Source: a virus. From it: 49,111 nt of DNA. Position numbers and translations under genes: made by a program. Below, one piece after another: positions 1 through 11,687 of the stretch. Below the pieces are notes generated by a model. The model was not told the origin of the DNA, ran no database searches, and was given only the letters and a program-made list of their open reading frames with translations. Numbering within the stretch: position 1 is the first letter of the stretch; the number at the start of each line of letters is the position of its first letter. Location of the stretch: positions 1 through 49,111 of IMG/VR virus record IMGVR_UViG_3300047494_000119. The stretch is one strand, 5' to 3'.

Positions 1-62
1 CGGGATCGAACCGCCGACCCTCTCGGTGTAAACGAGACGCTCTACCGCTGAGCTAATCGCCC
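1..62 (-). tRNA. tRNA-Val (anticodon TAC), 3' end cut by window
   Basis: On the minus strand the sequence starts GGGCGATTAGCTCAG, a standard acceptor and D-arm. The anticodon stem-loop follows, with loop TTTACAC and so anticodon TAC, then the T-arm GGTTCGATCC. The last bases of the acceptor stem lie beyond position 1. It follows lon on the same strand by about 9 bp. Confidence 0.93.
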
Positions 63-70
63 GATCGTGT

Positions 71-2497
<2,427 letters not shown>

Positions 2498-2633
2498 CTG
2501 AGACTTCCTTTCAGGACAGCCGAACGGCCGCTGCCCGATCGCGGCACAGCAAGCCCTTCATAGCGGGCATCCCCGCACACCCATGATATCGGCGCGGCCA
2601 ATGCCCTCGCCAAGATGCAGCGGTGGCAGGGGC

Positions 2634-3890
2634 TCAGGCGCTTTCCTCAACCCGCTCCTTGCCATACAGGAACAGCGGTGCGGCGCGGGCCTCGGCAACC
2701 TCGCGGTTGATCACCACTTCCTCCACCCCATCCAGGCCAGGCAGGTCGAACATGGTGGTCAGCAAAATAGACTCCATGATCGAGCGCAGCCCACGCGCCC
2801 CGGTCTTGCGCGCCACCGCGCGCACGGCCACCGATTTTAGCGCATCCTCGGTAAACGTCAGCTTGACGCCTTCCATCTCGAACAGCCGCTGATACTGCTT
2901 CAGCAGCGCGTTCTTCGGCTTGGTCAAAATTTCGATCAGCGCGCTCTCGTCCAGGTCCTCCAGCGTCGCCACCACCGGCAGGCGCCCGATGAACTCCGGG
3001 ATCAGCCCGAACCGCAGCAAATCCTCCGGCTCCACCTCGCGCAGAATGGCGCCCGTCCGCCGCTCGTCCGGCCCGCGCACGTCCGATCCGAACCCGATCC
3101 CAGACCCCTTGCCGCGCGCCCCGATGATCTTCTCCAGCCCCGCGAACGCGCCGCCGCAGATGAACAGGATATTGGTCGTATCCACCTGCAGGAACTCCTG
3201 CTGCGGATGCTTGCGCCCCCCTTGCGGCGGCACCGAGGCCACGGTGCCCTCCATGATCTTCAGCAGCGCCTGCTGCACACCCTCGCCCGACACATCCCGC
3301 GTGATCGACGGATTGTCCGATTTGCGGCTGATCTTGTCGACCTCGTCGATATACACGATGCCGCGCTGCGCCCGCTCCACGTTATAGTCGGCCGCCTGCA
3401 GCAGCTTGAGGATGATGTTCTCCACATCCTCGCCCACATACCCTGCCTCGGTCAGCGTGGTCGCATCCGCCATGGTGAACGGCACGTCCAGGATGCGGGC
3501 CAGGGTCTGGGCCAGCAGCGTCTTGCCCGACCCCGTCGGCCCCACCAGCATGATGTTCGACTTGGCGATTTCGACGTCGTTGTTCTTCTGGCCGTGCGCC
3601 AACCGCTTGTAATGGTTATGCACCGCCACGCTGAGCACCTTCTTCGCGTGCTCCTGGCCGATCACATAGTCATTCAGAACCTTGCAGATTTCCTTCGGCG
3701 TCGGCACCCCGTCGCGTGCCTTCACCAGATGCGTCTTGTGCTCCTCACGGATGATATCCATGCAAAGCTCGACGCACTCGTCGCAGATGAACACCGTCGG
3801 CCCGGCGATCAGCTTGCGCACCTCGTGCTGCGATTTGCCGCAGAACGAGCAGTACAAGGTGTTCTTGGTGTCTTCCTTACTCGGCGGCAT
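2634..3890 (-). CDS. clpX: ClpX, ATPase subunit of ClpXP protease
   Basis: AAA+ unfoldase that recognises tagged substrates and feeds them to ClpP. The N-terminal zinc-binding domain has Cys14, Cys17, Cys36 and Cys39. Walker A GPTGSGKT is at 117-124, pore-loop GYVG at about 150-153 and Walker B VYIDEVDK near 179-186. The length (418 aa) is normal. A GTG two codons upstream is in frame, but AGGAG sits directly against it and is well spaced for the ATG at 3890, so I chose the ATG. It is preceded by clpP on the same strand with a gap of about 150 bp. Confidence 0.98.
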   Translation of the reverse strand: MPPSKEDTKNTLYCSFCGKSQHEVRKLIAGPTVFICDECVELCMDIIREEHKTHLVKARDGVPTPKEICKVLNDYVIGQEHAKKVLSVAVHNHYKRLAHGQKNNDVEIAKSNIMLVGPTGSGKTLLAQTLARILDVPFTMADATTLTEAGYVGEDVENIILKLLQAADYNVERAQRGIVYIDEVDKISRKSDNPSITRDVSGEGVQQALLKIMEGTVASVPPQGGRKHPQQEFLQVDTTNILFICGGAFAGLEKIIGARGKGSGIGFGSDVRGPDERRTGAILREVEPEDLLRFGLIPEFIGRLPVVATLEDLDESALIEILTKPKNALLKQYQRLFEMEGVKLTFTEDALKSVAVRAVARKTGARGLRSIMESILLTTMFDLPGLDGVEEVVINREVAEARAAPLFLYGKERVEESA

Positions 3891-4043
3891 GTGCACTCCT
3901 GTCCCGTTCGGTCACGGGAACGTCGTCAAACCGTAACGCCGGTCCGGCTGGCCAGCAAGCACGGACCAGCCGGACGGCGTATCGAACCCTAACTGTACCC
4001 AGCAAGCGACGTACCAATCCAACGGCAGCCGCCCGATCGTCAC

Positions 4044-4691
4044 CTATCCCTTGGCGTCCGCATCAGCCGCGGCCGGCCGCTTGTCCACCACCTGGTCCAC
4101 CAGGCCGAACGCCCGGGCCTCCTCGGCCGACATATACGAGTCGCGTTCCAGCTTCGCCTCGATCGCCTCGATCGGCTGCCCGGTATGCTTCACATAAATC
4201 TCGTTCAGCCGCTGCCGCAGCTTCAGGATCTCGCGTGCCTGGATTTCGATGTCGGTCGCCTGGCCCTGCGCCCCGCCCGAGGGCTGGTGCACCATCACCC
4301 GCGCGTTCGGCAGCGCGAACCGCTTGTCCTTCGCCCCCGCGCACAGCAGCAACGAGCCCATGGAGGCCGCCTGCCCGATGCACACCGTGCTCACCGGCGC
4401 CCGGATGTACTGCATGGTGTCGTAGATCGCGAGCCCCGACGACACCACGCCGCCAGGACTATTGATATAGAAGGCGATGTCCTTGTTCGGATTCTCGCTC
4501 TCCAGAAACAGCAACTGCGCGCAGATCAACGACGAAACCTCGTCATACACCTGACCGGTCAGAAAAATGATGCGCTCCTTCAGCAGGCGCGAATAGATAT
4601 CGTACGACCGCTCCCCGCGCGCGGTCTGCTCGACCACCATGGGAATCAGGTTGCTGGCGTAATGGTCGATCGGGTCGCGATCCCTGAGCAT
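4044..4691 (-). CDS. clpP: ClpP, proteolytic subunit of ClpXP/ClpAP
   Basis: Serine protease of the S14 family forming the double-heptamer barrel used by ClpX. The catalytic triad is visible as Ser110 (GQAASMGS), His135 (VMVHQPSGG) and Asp184 (ERDSYMS). An in-frame TTG 17 codons upstream would add a non-conserved arginine-rich stretch. The ATG at 4691 gives 215 aa and starts with a usual alphaproteobacterial N-terminus ([17 protein letters not shown]); AGAGGA lies upstream of it. In related genomes clpP normally follows tig. Here the prophage and a long palindrome separate them, so clpP must rely on a promoter between about 4692 and 4991 or on read-through. Confidence 0.97.
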   Translation of the reverse strand: MLRDRDPIDHYASNLIPMVVEQTARGERSYDIYSRLLKERIIFLTGQVYDEVSSLICAQLLFLESENPNKDIAFYINSPGGVVSSGLAIYDTMQYIRAPVSTVCIGQAASMGSLLLCAGAKDKRFALPNARVMVHQPSGGAQGQATDIEIQAREILKLRQRLNEIYVKHTGQPIEAIEAKLERDSYMSAEEARAFGLVDQVVDKRPAAADADAKG

Positions 4692-4808
4692 GGTCGGATG
4701 GTTCCTCTGGCGGAGCGGCGTGCGGGAAAAGGTTGCACGCAAACCGGGCGATTGCCCAGGGTGCTACATAGGACGGGGGGGACCCGCTTCTAGACTTGAC
4801 AAGGAAAA

Positions 4809-4962
4809 GGAAGGCGGGGGCTCCGCCCCTCGACCCCGCTGGGGCATAGCCCCAGACCCCGTTCGTACAGAAAGGCTGCCGACCGGTCTCGGCAGCCTTT
4901 CTGTACGAACGGGGTCTGGGGCTATGCCCCAGCGGGGTCGAGGGGCGGAGCCCCCGCCTTCC
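4809..4962. repeat. 154-nt near-perfect palindrome (74-bp arms)
   Basis: Positions 4809-4882 are the exact reverse complement of 4889-4962, leaving a 6-nt centre (CCGGTC). As RNA it would form a very long hairpin in either direction. It lies in host DNA between the phage end (4992) and clpP. It is itself built of smaller GC-rich inverted repeats such as GGGGGCTCCGCCCC and TGGGGCATAGCCCCA, as in dispersed intergenic repeats of some alphaproteobacteria. It may act as a bidirectional terminator. It has no coding evidence; open frames through it are mirror images of each other. Confidence 0.9.
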
Positions 4963-4991
4963 TCACTGTAGCCGGACGCGAAAAACCGGAA

Positions 4992-5003
4992 TGTTGGACA
5001 CAC
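4992..5003 (+). repeat. Prophage terminal inverted repeat (right end of phage)
   Basis: TGTTGGACACAC, identical to the inward-read other end at 47160-47171. It begins with TG as Mu-family ends do, and marks the junction with host DNA. Confidence 0.85.
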
Positions 5004-5026
5004 AAGCCCGGAGCGTAGCACAGTTC

Positions 5027-5051
5027 TGAGAGCGCCATGAGAACGCTCTCA
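5027..5051 (-). terminator. Hairpin after the last late gene
   Basis: An 8-bp perfect stem (TGAGAGCG with CGCTCTCA) encloses a 9-nt loop, 32 nt after the stop of the fibre gene and inside the phage end. There is no U-run, so a rho-independent terminator is only a possibility. It could limit late-operon read-through into clpP. Confidence 0.4.
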
Positions 5052-5083
5052 TCGCTACCCATCCGGCGGCCACCAAACCTCAC

Positions 5084-8000
5084 TTAGAACCCCAGGGCGA
5101 TCACCGGCATCGCGATACCACCGGCTTGCAACGTCGTGCCCCACGTTGCCCCCGACGTGACAACAGTGGCGGTCTGATAATAACCGTTGCGCGGCCCGCT
5201 GTTGGAGAGCGCGCCGGCCGCGCTGGCAGAACCCAGAATGGTGGCGCCTTCCAGCGTCAGGACGTTGTTGGCCAACCCGTCCACGCTCATCACCTGGTCG
5301 CACACCAGCGTCGCATAATGCCAGCCCTGGGTGATCGTCGCCGGCGTGGCTAGGGTCTGAGTGATCACGCCGAGCGTCGCCGATGTCGCCACGCCAAAGC
5401 TTCCAGTGTCGGCGTTGGTGACCAGGTTGTTCGGGAAATCCGTGCTTGCCGTCGGGGTGTAGACCGACATGTCGCAGTTGGCCGCCACGGTGGGATCCAC
5501 GGTCAGCGCAAAGCTCAGGGTCTTCAGCGTCGGGCCGCTGGCGTTCGGAAAGTAGAACGGCAGCGCATAGCGGCGCAGCGCCACGATGCTCTGGGTGGTC
5601 GGCGTGATGCCTGGCGCGGTGCTGTAGAAATTGCCCGCCTGCCACCCGTTCGGCAGGCTCAGCCCGGTTACCGCATTGCCGCTGATCGACGCCGCTGGAA
5701 TGCTGGTCGGCAGCTGCGCGGCCGTCAGGTGTGAGCCGCTATCCAGCGACGCCACGCCGTTCGCTACACCCAGCAGAGAGGCTGCCAGCATCGAGCTGGG
5801 CACCGGCACGTAGTAGTAGTCCCACACGCCGGTGGTGGCGTTCATCGGCACGAATTCCGCCGTCGCACCCACCGGGATGGCGATTGCAGCGCCAGCGGAG
5901 CCCGCCGTGCCCGTGCTGTTGAAGCTATCGGCGGGGATGTCTGGGTAGATGTTGCACGGGTGCAGCGCGAAGCAGAACAGCGTGACCGGATGCCCAATGC
6001 CCACGGACGCCATGGGCGGCAAAATGTAGGTGCCGCTCACCGTATCGGTGTCAGCCTCGGCGAAATACGTGCCGATCTGGCTTGCACCAGCCGGCAGCGC
6101 TCCGCCAGCCACAAGCCCGCTCGCGGTGCTGATCCCGATCGACGCGTAGGTCGCCGGCGATCCAGCCATCAGCACCCCCCCTGGCCCGGCCGAAAGGGGG
6201 CCGGCGTTGGCGAGCTGCGGCAGCGAAAGCGTGCCCGGCATCGTCACGTTGCCAGGGATCGTGTTGCCGCATGTCTCTGGCGCGCTCGGATCGCCGTAGT
6301 AGCCGTTCACCCGCACCGTGCAGGCGGCCGTCGGGTCGATCGACAGCAGCTGCACCGGGCCGGAGGTGGCGTAAGGCGAGCGCTCCAGCTCCACATGGAT
6401 GTCCTGCACCGCGTTGTTGAAGGGGTTGGCGAACATCGCGTTCACCACGCCATCGTTCACGATCACGCTCGGGTCGCTATCGAGCTTGAACACGCAGTAG
6501 GAGCAACCATCCACCCGGAACACCGGCCCATAGGCGGCACCCGATGTCATCACGTCGTTGAACACCTCCTCGTTGTTATAGCCCTGATAGACCGGCCCGA
6601 AACCCACAGCCGCTCCCGACGCCACGGTCGCACTCACCGCGGCACCTGTCTGGTTGTTGATCATCGAGACGTGGGCGGCATCCACCACCTGGCCCACCAC
6701 GGTCGCCGGCGAGGTCGGCACGCCGGTGGCGTAGATCTGCTCGCCAGCGAATATGCCCGCCGTGCTGGGCAGCGTCAGCACCGATCCTGTGCTGCTGGCC
6801 GAGGTCTGGGTGCTCACCGGCGCCGCGCCATACAAATGCAGGCAATACCAGTCATCGGGGGCGGAAATGCACTGCACGCCGGTCCACACGTTGTGGCTGT
6901 CGCCCTTATTGTTGGCCTGCGGCGTGATGCAGTCTTTCGAGCCAATGCAAACCAGGTCTTCAGATGCCTGGGTCGGCGTGGCGCCGCCGACGCCGTGCGT
7001 CACGGTGCCTTCGAAGCGCACATCGCTACGCAGCACCAGGCGAATGCCGCCGGCCGCCGTCCCTTCATCGTGCTCGCAATAGTCCACCCAGCGTGGCCCG
7101 TAGCCCATCAGACCGTTGCCGATCACTTCGTTGGAGCTATCCACGCCGCCCGTGCTGGTCAGCTCATAGGCGCAGTGGCCGGGGCTCCCGGACGTAAAGA
7201 GCCGCAGATTGTATTCAAAGAGCTCGGTTGTGTTGCTCTTCGTTTCGGTCCCGATCGCGCTGCCCCAGCTGAAACACCCCCCGAATGCGTTGGTGCATTC
7301 CAGGTCCTTCACCATGGCGAAGTTGTTCTGGCCGCTCAGCTGAAACCCGCCTGGGCCGGCCTCGGCCAGGCCGTTGTAGCGCAGGCCCGACATGAAGCAG
7401 CCACTGGCATCGAAGCTGGTGCTCACGCCGTTGCCGGCCCAGCTCTGGCTGTTGGTCACCTTGGCGCCGCCATCGCAATCGATCACGTAGCCGCTCAGTT
7501 GCCAGTTGGCGATGAAGGCGGTCATGCCGCTGTTGGTCGGCGATCCCGCTATCCCCACCGGTGCCGCCAGCGGCTTTGGCAGGGTGCCAAAGCTCGGCGT
7601 CGAACCACCAGGGATCCAGATCACGCTGTGGGTGCCGTAGGTCTCGAAGCGATATTGCGCCAGCGCGTTCGCCGCATCCAACGCCGGGGTATCGCTGTCG
7701 TAGTACTGCACCAGCCCCTGCATCCCGAACGTCAGGCCGGTGCTCATCGGGATCTTCAGCTTGGTGGAAGCGGTCACCGTGGTGCCGTTCGGCACCGCCA
7801 GCACGGTGGCGTAGACGGCGCCGGTACTGGTCTGGGCGATGCTGTCGCCCACCAGGATGCCGCTTGTGCTCGCCACGGTGATGGTGGCGCTGCCGCTGCC
7901 TCCGGTGGTGTCCACCGTCGTGGATTGCTGCACGATCGGCAGGCTCTGGCCGGCATTGTCGTGCATCATCACGTCCAGTCCATCGACGTTGGACAGGATC

Positions 8001-9553
8001 GAGCTGTGCATCGGCTGCAGCGGCGTTGCCATCTGCACGGCGGCCAGCGTCGCGGGCACCACCCCCGTACCGGTACCGTTGGTCAGCGCCGCGCTCGGCG
8101 CGCTGGTATATTGGCTGCCCGGATAGGGCTGATCGTAGTGGTCCACGTCGAAGGCGGTGATCTGCGCGCGTGGCGCGATCACGCAAAAGCCCCCCACTTC
8201 CTTCAGCGGCAACAGCGCGCCGGGCGCCGGCGGATTGCCCGTCCATAGCCCGGTGTTCATCTGCGGCACGCCCGCCGGCACGTTCGGGTTCGCAATGATG
8301 GTGAGCGCGCTGCCCGCTGCGCCGCTGATGGTGCCGTTGGCGCCCATGACCACGGACACATAGGTGCCCACGTTACCGCCGCCCATCTGCACGAACGTCT
8401 GCGTTGTTCCGGCCGCGCCCTGGCAGCCAAAGCCACCCAGGCCGCCCAGGCCGGTGCCGTTCTGGGCCAGCACGATCGACTTCACGCCCATCACCGTGCG
8501 CGCAACCGCGCCGGAACCGCCGCCGCCGCTATAGACCACCTGCGGCCACGGCGCGCCGGCCGGATAGGTGCCGCCGCAATTGGAGCTGCCGGTGCCCGGA
8601 TTGGCGCCGGTGGTATCGCAGGTCTGCGCGTTCTGGGTCAGCGCCACCTGGCTGCCGTTGCTCGGCCCATTGGCGAATTCCACGTCGATCATCTGGCCGT
8701 TGTTCAGCGCGCTCCAGTTCGGGTTTTCGGTCAGCGGCACCGAAGGCAGGCCGCTTCCGGCGGCTGGATAGGTGCCGCTGGCGCACAGCTTCACCCCCAG
8801 CGCGGGCGATCCGGCGGTGGTCTGCAGGAAGCACAGCGCGGTCTTGCCGTCGCCGTAATACTTCGCGTTGTAAGGTGCGAAATTCATGCTGCGAATATCG
8901 ATCACGCCCCAATTGGCGATATCGGACATCAGCATCTTGCCCTGCGCGTTCGCTACATAAGCGATGCCGGCGGAAAGATCGGTGCCGCTCACCGATCCGT
9001 TGGTGAGCTGCGGGTTGTTGGCATCCTGCGCGGCCATCGAGCCGATCTGCGCCACACCGCCATTGGCGGCCGCCACGGCGAACATCGCCGCATCAAGCTC
9101 GACGCCGCCAAGCGCCGTGGTGGTCGGGTTCACGATCGGGCCAGGTGGTCCGGCTGCTCCCGGCGCTCCATTCGTACCGTTCGCGCCGTTGGTGCCATTC
9201 GTGCCAGGGTCGCCTTTATCGCCCTTCGGCCCCTGCGGCCCCGTCGCACCGGTCGAGCTGGTGAACGGCACGCCGTTGATCTGGAAGCCGCCGCACGCAT
9301 TGATCACGCCCGCCGCCGGCGTGCCGCCGCAGCCGCCAGCGCGCACCCCGCCACTCGTGCCCAGCGTACCCGTGAAGTTCGGGTTGTTCAGCGGCGCCAC
9401 GTTGTAGCCAGGCCGCACATTGTAGGGGTTCAGCGGCGGCGGCAGCGACTGGGCGTGCGCATGCGCGCCGAGCAGGAATGCCAGGATCAGCGTGAGCGCG
9501 ATCCCCAAAGCCGCCATCGTCTCGGCGCGCCGGCGCGTGGGCGAATTGGTCAT
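5084..9553 (-). CDS. Large collagen-repeat/beta-helix fibre-like protein with signal peptide
   Basis: 1489 aa, last gene of the late region. The ATG at 9553 overlaps the previous stop (ATGA). Residues 1-34 look like a Sec signal peptide: RRR, a hydrophobic stretch around 14-30, and a likely cut after AHA34. Residues 102-140 are 13 uninterrupted Gly-X-Y triplets. The middle part contains a pectin-lyase-like right-handed beta-helix region, and the end resembles a receptor-binding or trimerisation domain. Position and architecture suggest a host-binding fibre. A cleavable export signal is unusual for a virion tail protein, which assembles in the cytoplasm, so it could instead be surface-exposed or secreted by the host cell. 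Several Cys residues fit an exported protein. Confidence 0.85.
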   Translation of the reverse strand: MTNSPTRRRAETMAALGIALTLILAFLLGAHAHAQSLPPPLNPYNVRPGYNVAPLNNPNFTGTLGTSGGVRAGGCGGTPAAGVINACGGFQINGVPFTSSTGATGPQGPKGDKGDPGTNGTNGANGTNGAPGAAGPPGPIVNPTTTALGGVELDAAMFAVAAANGGVAQIGSMAAQDANNPQLTNGSVSGTDLSAGIAYVANAQGKMLMSDIANWGVIDIRSMNFAPYNAKYYGDGKTALCFLQTTAGSPALGVKLCASGTYPAAGSGLPSVPLTENPNWSALNNGQMIDVEFANGPSNGSQVALTQNAQTCDTTGANPGTGSSNCGGTYPAGAPWPQVVYSGGGGSGAVARTVMGVKSIVLAQNGTGLGGLGGFGCQGAAGTTQTFVQMGGGNVGTYVSVVMGANGTISGAAGSALTIIANPNVPAGVPQMNTGLWTGNPPAPGALLPLKEVGGFCVIAPRAQITAFDVDHYDQPYPGSQYTSAPSAALTNGTGTGVVPATLAAVQMATPLQPMHSSILSNVDGLDVMMHDNAGQSLPIVQQSTTVDTTGGSGSATITVASTSGILVGDSIAQTSTGAVYATVLAVPNGTTVTASTKLKIPMSTGLTFGMQGLVQYYDSDTPALDAANALAQYRFETYGTHSVIWIPGGSTPSFGTLPKPLAAPVGIAGSPTNSGMTAFIANWQLSGYVIDCDGGAKVTNSQSWAGNGVSTSFDASGCFMSGLRYNGLAEAGPGGFQLSGQNNFAMVKDLECTNAFGGCFSWGSAIGTETKSNTTELFEYNLRLFTSGSPGHCAYELTSTGGVDSSNEVIGNGLMGYGPRWVDYCEHDEGTAAGGIRLVLRSDVRFEGTVTHGVGGATPTQASEDLVCIGSKDCITPQANNKGDSHNVWTGVQCISAPDDWYCLHLYGAAPVSTQTSASSTGSVLTLPSTAGIFAGEQIYATGVPTSPATVVGQVVDAAHVSMINNQTGAAVSATVASGAAVGFGPVYQGYNNEEVFNDVMTSGAAYGPVFRVDGCSYCVFKLDSDPSVIVNDGVVNAMFANPFNNAVQDIHVELERSPYATSGPVQLLSIDPTAACTVRVNGYYGDPSAPETCGNTIPGNVTMPGTLSLPQLANAGPLSAGPGGVLMAGSPATYASIGISTASGLVAGGALPAGASQIGTYFAEADTDTVSGTYILPPMASVGIGHPVTLFCFALHPCNIYPDIPADSFNSTGTAGSAGAAIAIPVGATAEFVPMNATTGVWDYYYVPVPSSMLAASLLGVANGVASLDSGSHLTAAQLPTSIPAASISGNAVTGLSLPNGWQAGNFYSTAPGITPTTQSIVALRRYALPFYFPNASGPTLKTLSFALTVDPTVAANCDMSVYTPTASTDFPNNLVTNADTGSFGVATSATLGVITQTLATPATITQGWHYATLVCDQVMSVDGLANNVLTLEGATILGSASAAGALSNSGPRNGYYQTATVVTSGATWGTTLQAGGIAMPVIALGF

Positions 9554-10443
9554 GCGGTCGCTCCGATCGTGATCATGCCGGTCCAGCGGATTTGCCGTCC
9601 GGCAATCCCCACCCCGTCGATTTCCAGTCCGCCGGCGTTCAGCCCCGCCATCACCGCGCAGCCAGCAAGCGACGGATCGGCCAGCACGGGTGTGATGATG
9701 GGATTGGTCACCTGGCTGCCGTCGCCGGCGTTGCCGGGGAAACTCAGCGTGCCGCCCGCCCCGCGCACGACGGCCGCCAGCACCTGCCACACGCTCACCG
9801 CACCGGTGATCATGTCCTGCGCCACGATGAAGCCGTCGCCGATCTGCGCACCGATCACGCCGGCGGCCAGCGCCGGCAGGGCGGCCAGCGTGGTGCTGGC
9901 GGCAGTGCTGGTGATGGTGCCGATGCTCATCACCGGCACGCCGCCGGCGATCGTCGGCAGCTGCATGCTGCCCGCAACAGTCATCACGCCGCCCCAGGCG
10001 ATCTGGCGGCCGCTCAGGCCCGTGCCCTCGATCTGAATGCCGCCGCCGCCCAGCGCGATACCCACCGCGCAGCCGGCCAGCGTGGCGTCCGCCAGCACCG
10101 GCGTCACCACTGGGTTGGTGGCCTGGCTGCCGTCGGTCGGATCACCCGGAAACGCCAGCACCCCGCCCACGCCGGCCACGGCGATCGCCAGCACCTGCCA
10201 CACGCTGCACGCGCCGCTCACCTGATCCAGCGCCATCACGAAGCCGGCCGCCATCTGCGCGCCGATCAGGCCGCTGGGCAGCACCGGCAGCGTCAGCAGC
10301 GTGGCGGTGGTGGCGGCCGTCGTGCTGGCCGCGATGCTCAGCACCTGGTTGCTGCCGCCGCCTACCACGGTCTGCGGGAACGCGCCGCCGAACCCCACCA
10401 CCACGCGGGCGGGCGCGTTGCTCTGGGTGATGACCAGCTTCAC
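9550..10443 (-). CDS. Tail/fibre-region protein with tandem internal duplication
   Basis: 297 aa with a GTG start at 10443 overlapping the previous stop (GTGA). The upstream in-frame extension is a shadow of other genes. The protein has two clearly homologous halves of about 125 residues, each with SVWQVLA, a G-G-L-FPG segment, DGSQ-TNP, TPVLAD, LAGCAV and GRQI in the same order. No family was recognised. Its place between the gp48/fibre genes and the large fibre suggests a baseplate or fibre accessory role. Confidence 0.8.
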   Translation of the reverse strand: MKLVITQSNAPARVVVGFGGAFPQTVVGGGSNQVLSIAASTTAATTATLLTLPVLPSGLIGAQMAAGFVMALDQVSGACSVWQVLAIAVAGVGGVLAFPGDPTDGSQATNPVVTPVLADATLAGCAVGIALGGGGIQIEGTGLSGRQIAWGGVMTVAGSMQLPTIAGGVPVMSIGTITSTAASTTLAALPALAAGVIGAQIGDGFIVAQDMITGAVSVWQVLAAVVRGAGGTLSFPGNAGDGSQVTNPIITPVLADPSLAGCAVMAGLNAGGLEIDGVGIAGRQIRWTGMITIGATA

Positions 10444-10757
10444 TGATACACCGCCGGCGGATCGACGTAGATCGGGAAGCTCTCGCTGATCGCCACCGTG
10501 CCATAGCTCTGGATCGTCACGTCGGCGCGCAGCTGGCCCAGCGGCCAGGCGGCCGTCGCGTCCACCTCCAGCGTCAGCACGCCCACGGTGCCGGCCGGCT
10601 GCGTCAGCGGCGGCATATCCACCAGGTTGCCGTCGATATCGGCGATCCCGCAGCTCACCACCGAAAGCGGATCGATCGCGAAGTTGCTGCCGTCGGCGTT
10701 CAGCAGCTGCATCGACAGGATCAGCGAGGCGCCGCGCTTGATGTGGATGTCGGCCAC
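10440..10757 (-). CDS. Small fibre-region protein, beta-rich
   Basis: 105 aa, starting 6 bp after the preceding fibre gene and overlapping the next by 4 bases. The N-terminal segment ADIHIKRGASL and the alternating hydrophobic pattern suggest a small beta-sandwich domain of the kind found beside tail-fibre genes. No catalytic motif is seen. Probably a structural fibre or baseplate accessory protein. Confidence 0.7.
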   Translation of the reverse strand: MADIHIKRGASLILSMQLLNADGSNFAIDPLSVVSCGIADIDGNLVDMPPLTQPAGTVGVLTLEVDATAAWPLGQLRADVTIQSYGTVAISESFPIYVDPPAVYQ

Positions 10758-10763
10758 GGGCGC

Positions 10764-11687
10764 TTAGTTGTATTCGTCGACGATGATGTAGCCGCCGTAG
10801 GCTTGGCCGCCCTGGGCGGTCGCTTGGCCTTGCCACAGCGCGGCACCCGATCCACCGGAACCTGGTCCGCTGCTGCCCGGCCCCGAGCCGGCGTTCGGCT
10901 GCCCGGCCGCGGTGCCGATCAGGGAGTAGCCGCCGGCCGAGAACCCGATGGCGCCGCCGTCGCTGCCCACCACCATAGTCGCGGAGAGCGCGAGGCCGAG
11001 GCCACCCATCGCCCCCGGTGTCATCAGCACGATGCCCACGCCGCTGCCGACCAGCGGCTGCAGGCCGCCCGCCGCGCCCTTGATGGCGATGGGGCTGGCG
11101 AACGTCGTCGCTGCGCCTTGCGCGCCGCCGCCGCCGCCGAAGCAGGTGATGCTGAGCGGCGGCGGCGTGCCGCCTGGCGCGGTGTAGGCGCCAAACCAGC
11201 TCGCCGACCCCGCAGGGCCGGCGCCAGGGCCAGCCGCGCCGGCCGCGCCCACCTGGAAAGCGCAGGCAACCGGGTTGGCGATAAACCCTTCGAAGTAGCT
11301 GCCGCTGCCGCCCCCGCCGCCCAGCGCCACCTGGCCGGTGCTGGTGGCCAGGCCGCCGCCGCCGCATCCGCCGCCACCAAGCATGCGGATGCGGATCAGC
11401 TTGGTGGCCGGTTGCGGCGTAAAGGTGCCGGCGCTGTAGCCGGGCAAATCCTCCGATGCGATCCGCCGACCGCTCGTCAGGATCAGGATCGCCTGTTGCA
11501 GCTGCGTATTGTCGGCGTCGGTGGGCGTCAGCCCGGCGGCCACCACCGGGTTCAGAATGCTGTCCTGCACCCCGTTCAGCCAGGTGGCGTCAACATCCGA
11601 TCCGTTGATGCCGGCTGCCAGGTTCTGGTCCTGGAAGGATCGCACCCCGCCGACAGTGATGTAGCCAGCGCCGCTCGTGTAATCCAT
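10764..11687 (-). CDS. Glycine-rich tail fibre protein
   Basis: 307 aa. The N-terminal about 75 residues (SFQDQNLAAGINGSDVDATWLNG and after) resemble the baseplate-proximal part of phage tail fibres. The rest is made of glycine-rich runs such as GGGGCGGGG and GGGGGSGS, like glycine-rich adhesins of contractile phages. It follows gp48, the Mu position of tail-fibre gene S. The ATG at 11687 directly abuts the gp48 stop. Confidence 0.85.
   Translation of the reverse strand: MDYTSGAGYITVGGVRSFQDQNLAAGINGSDVDATWLNGVQDSILNPVVAAGLTPTDADNTQLQQAILILTSGRRIASEDLPGYSAGTFTPQPATKLIRIRMLGGGGCGGGGLATSTGQVALGGGGGSGSYFEGFIANPVACAFQVGAAGAAGPGAGPAGSASWFGAYTAPGGTPPPLSITCFGGGGGAQGAATTFASPIAIKGAAGGLQPLVGSGVGIVLMTPGAMGGLGLALSATMVVGSDGGAIGFSAGGYSLIGTAAGQPNAGSGPGSSGPGSGGSGAALWQGQATAQGGQAYGGYIIVDEYN

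Noticed and set aside
4692-4808. Heat-shock or sigma70 promoter before clpP
   Set aside because: CTTG and CCTATGT-like pieces exist on the minus strand but the spacing is far too long.
4690-5021. Open frames through the long palindrome on both strands
   Set aside because: Their proteins are the same because the DNA is palindromic; no coding character or relatives.
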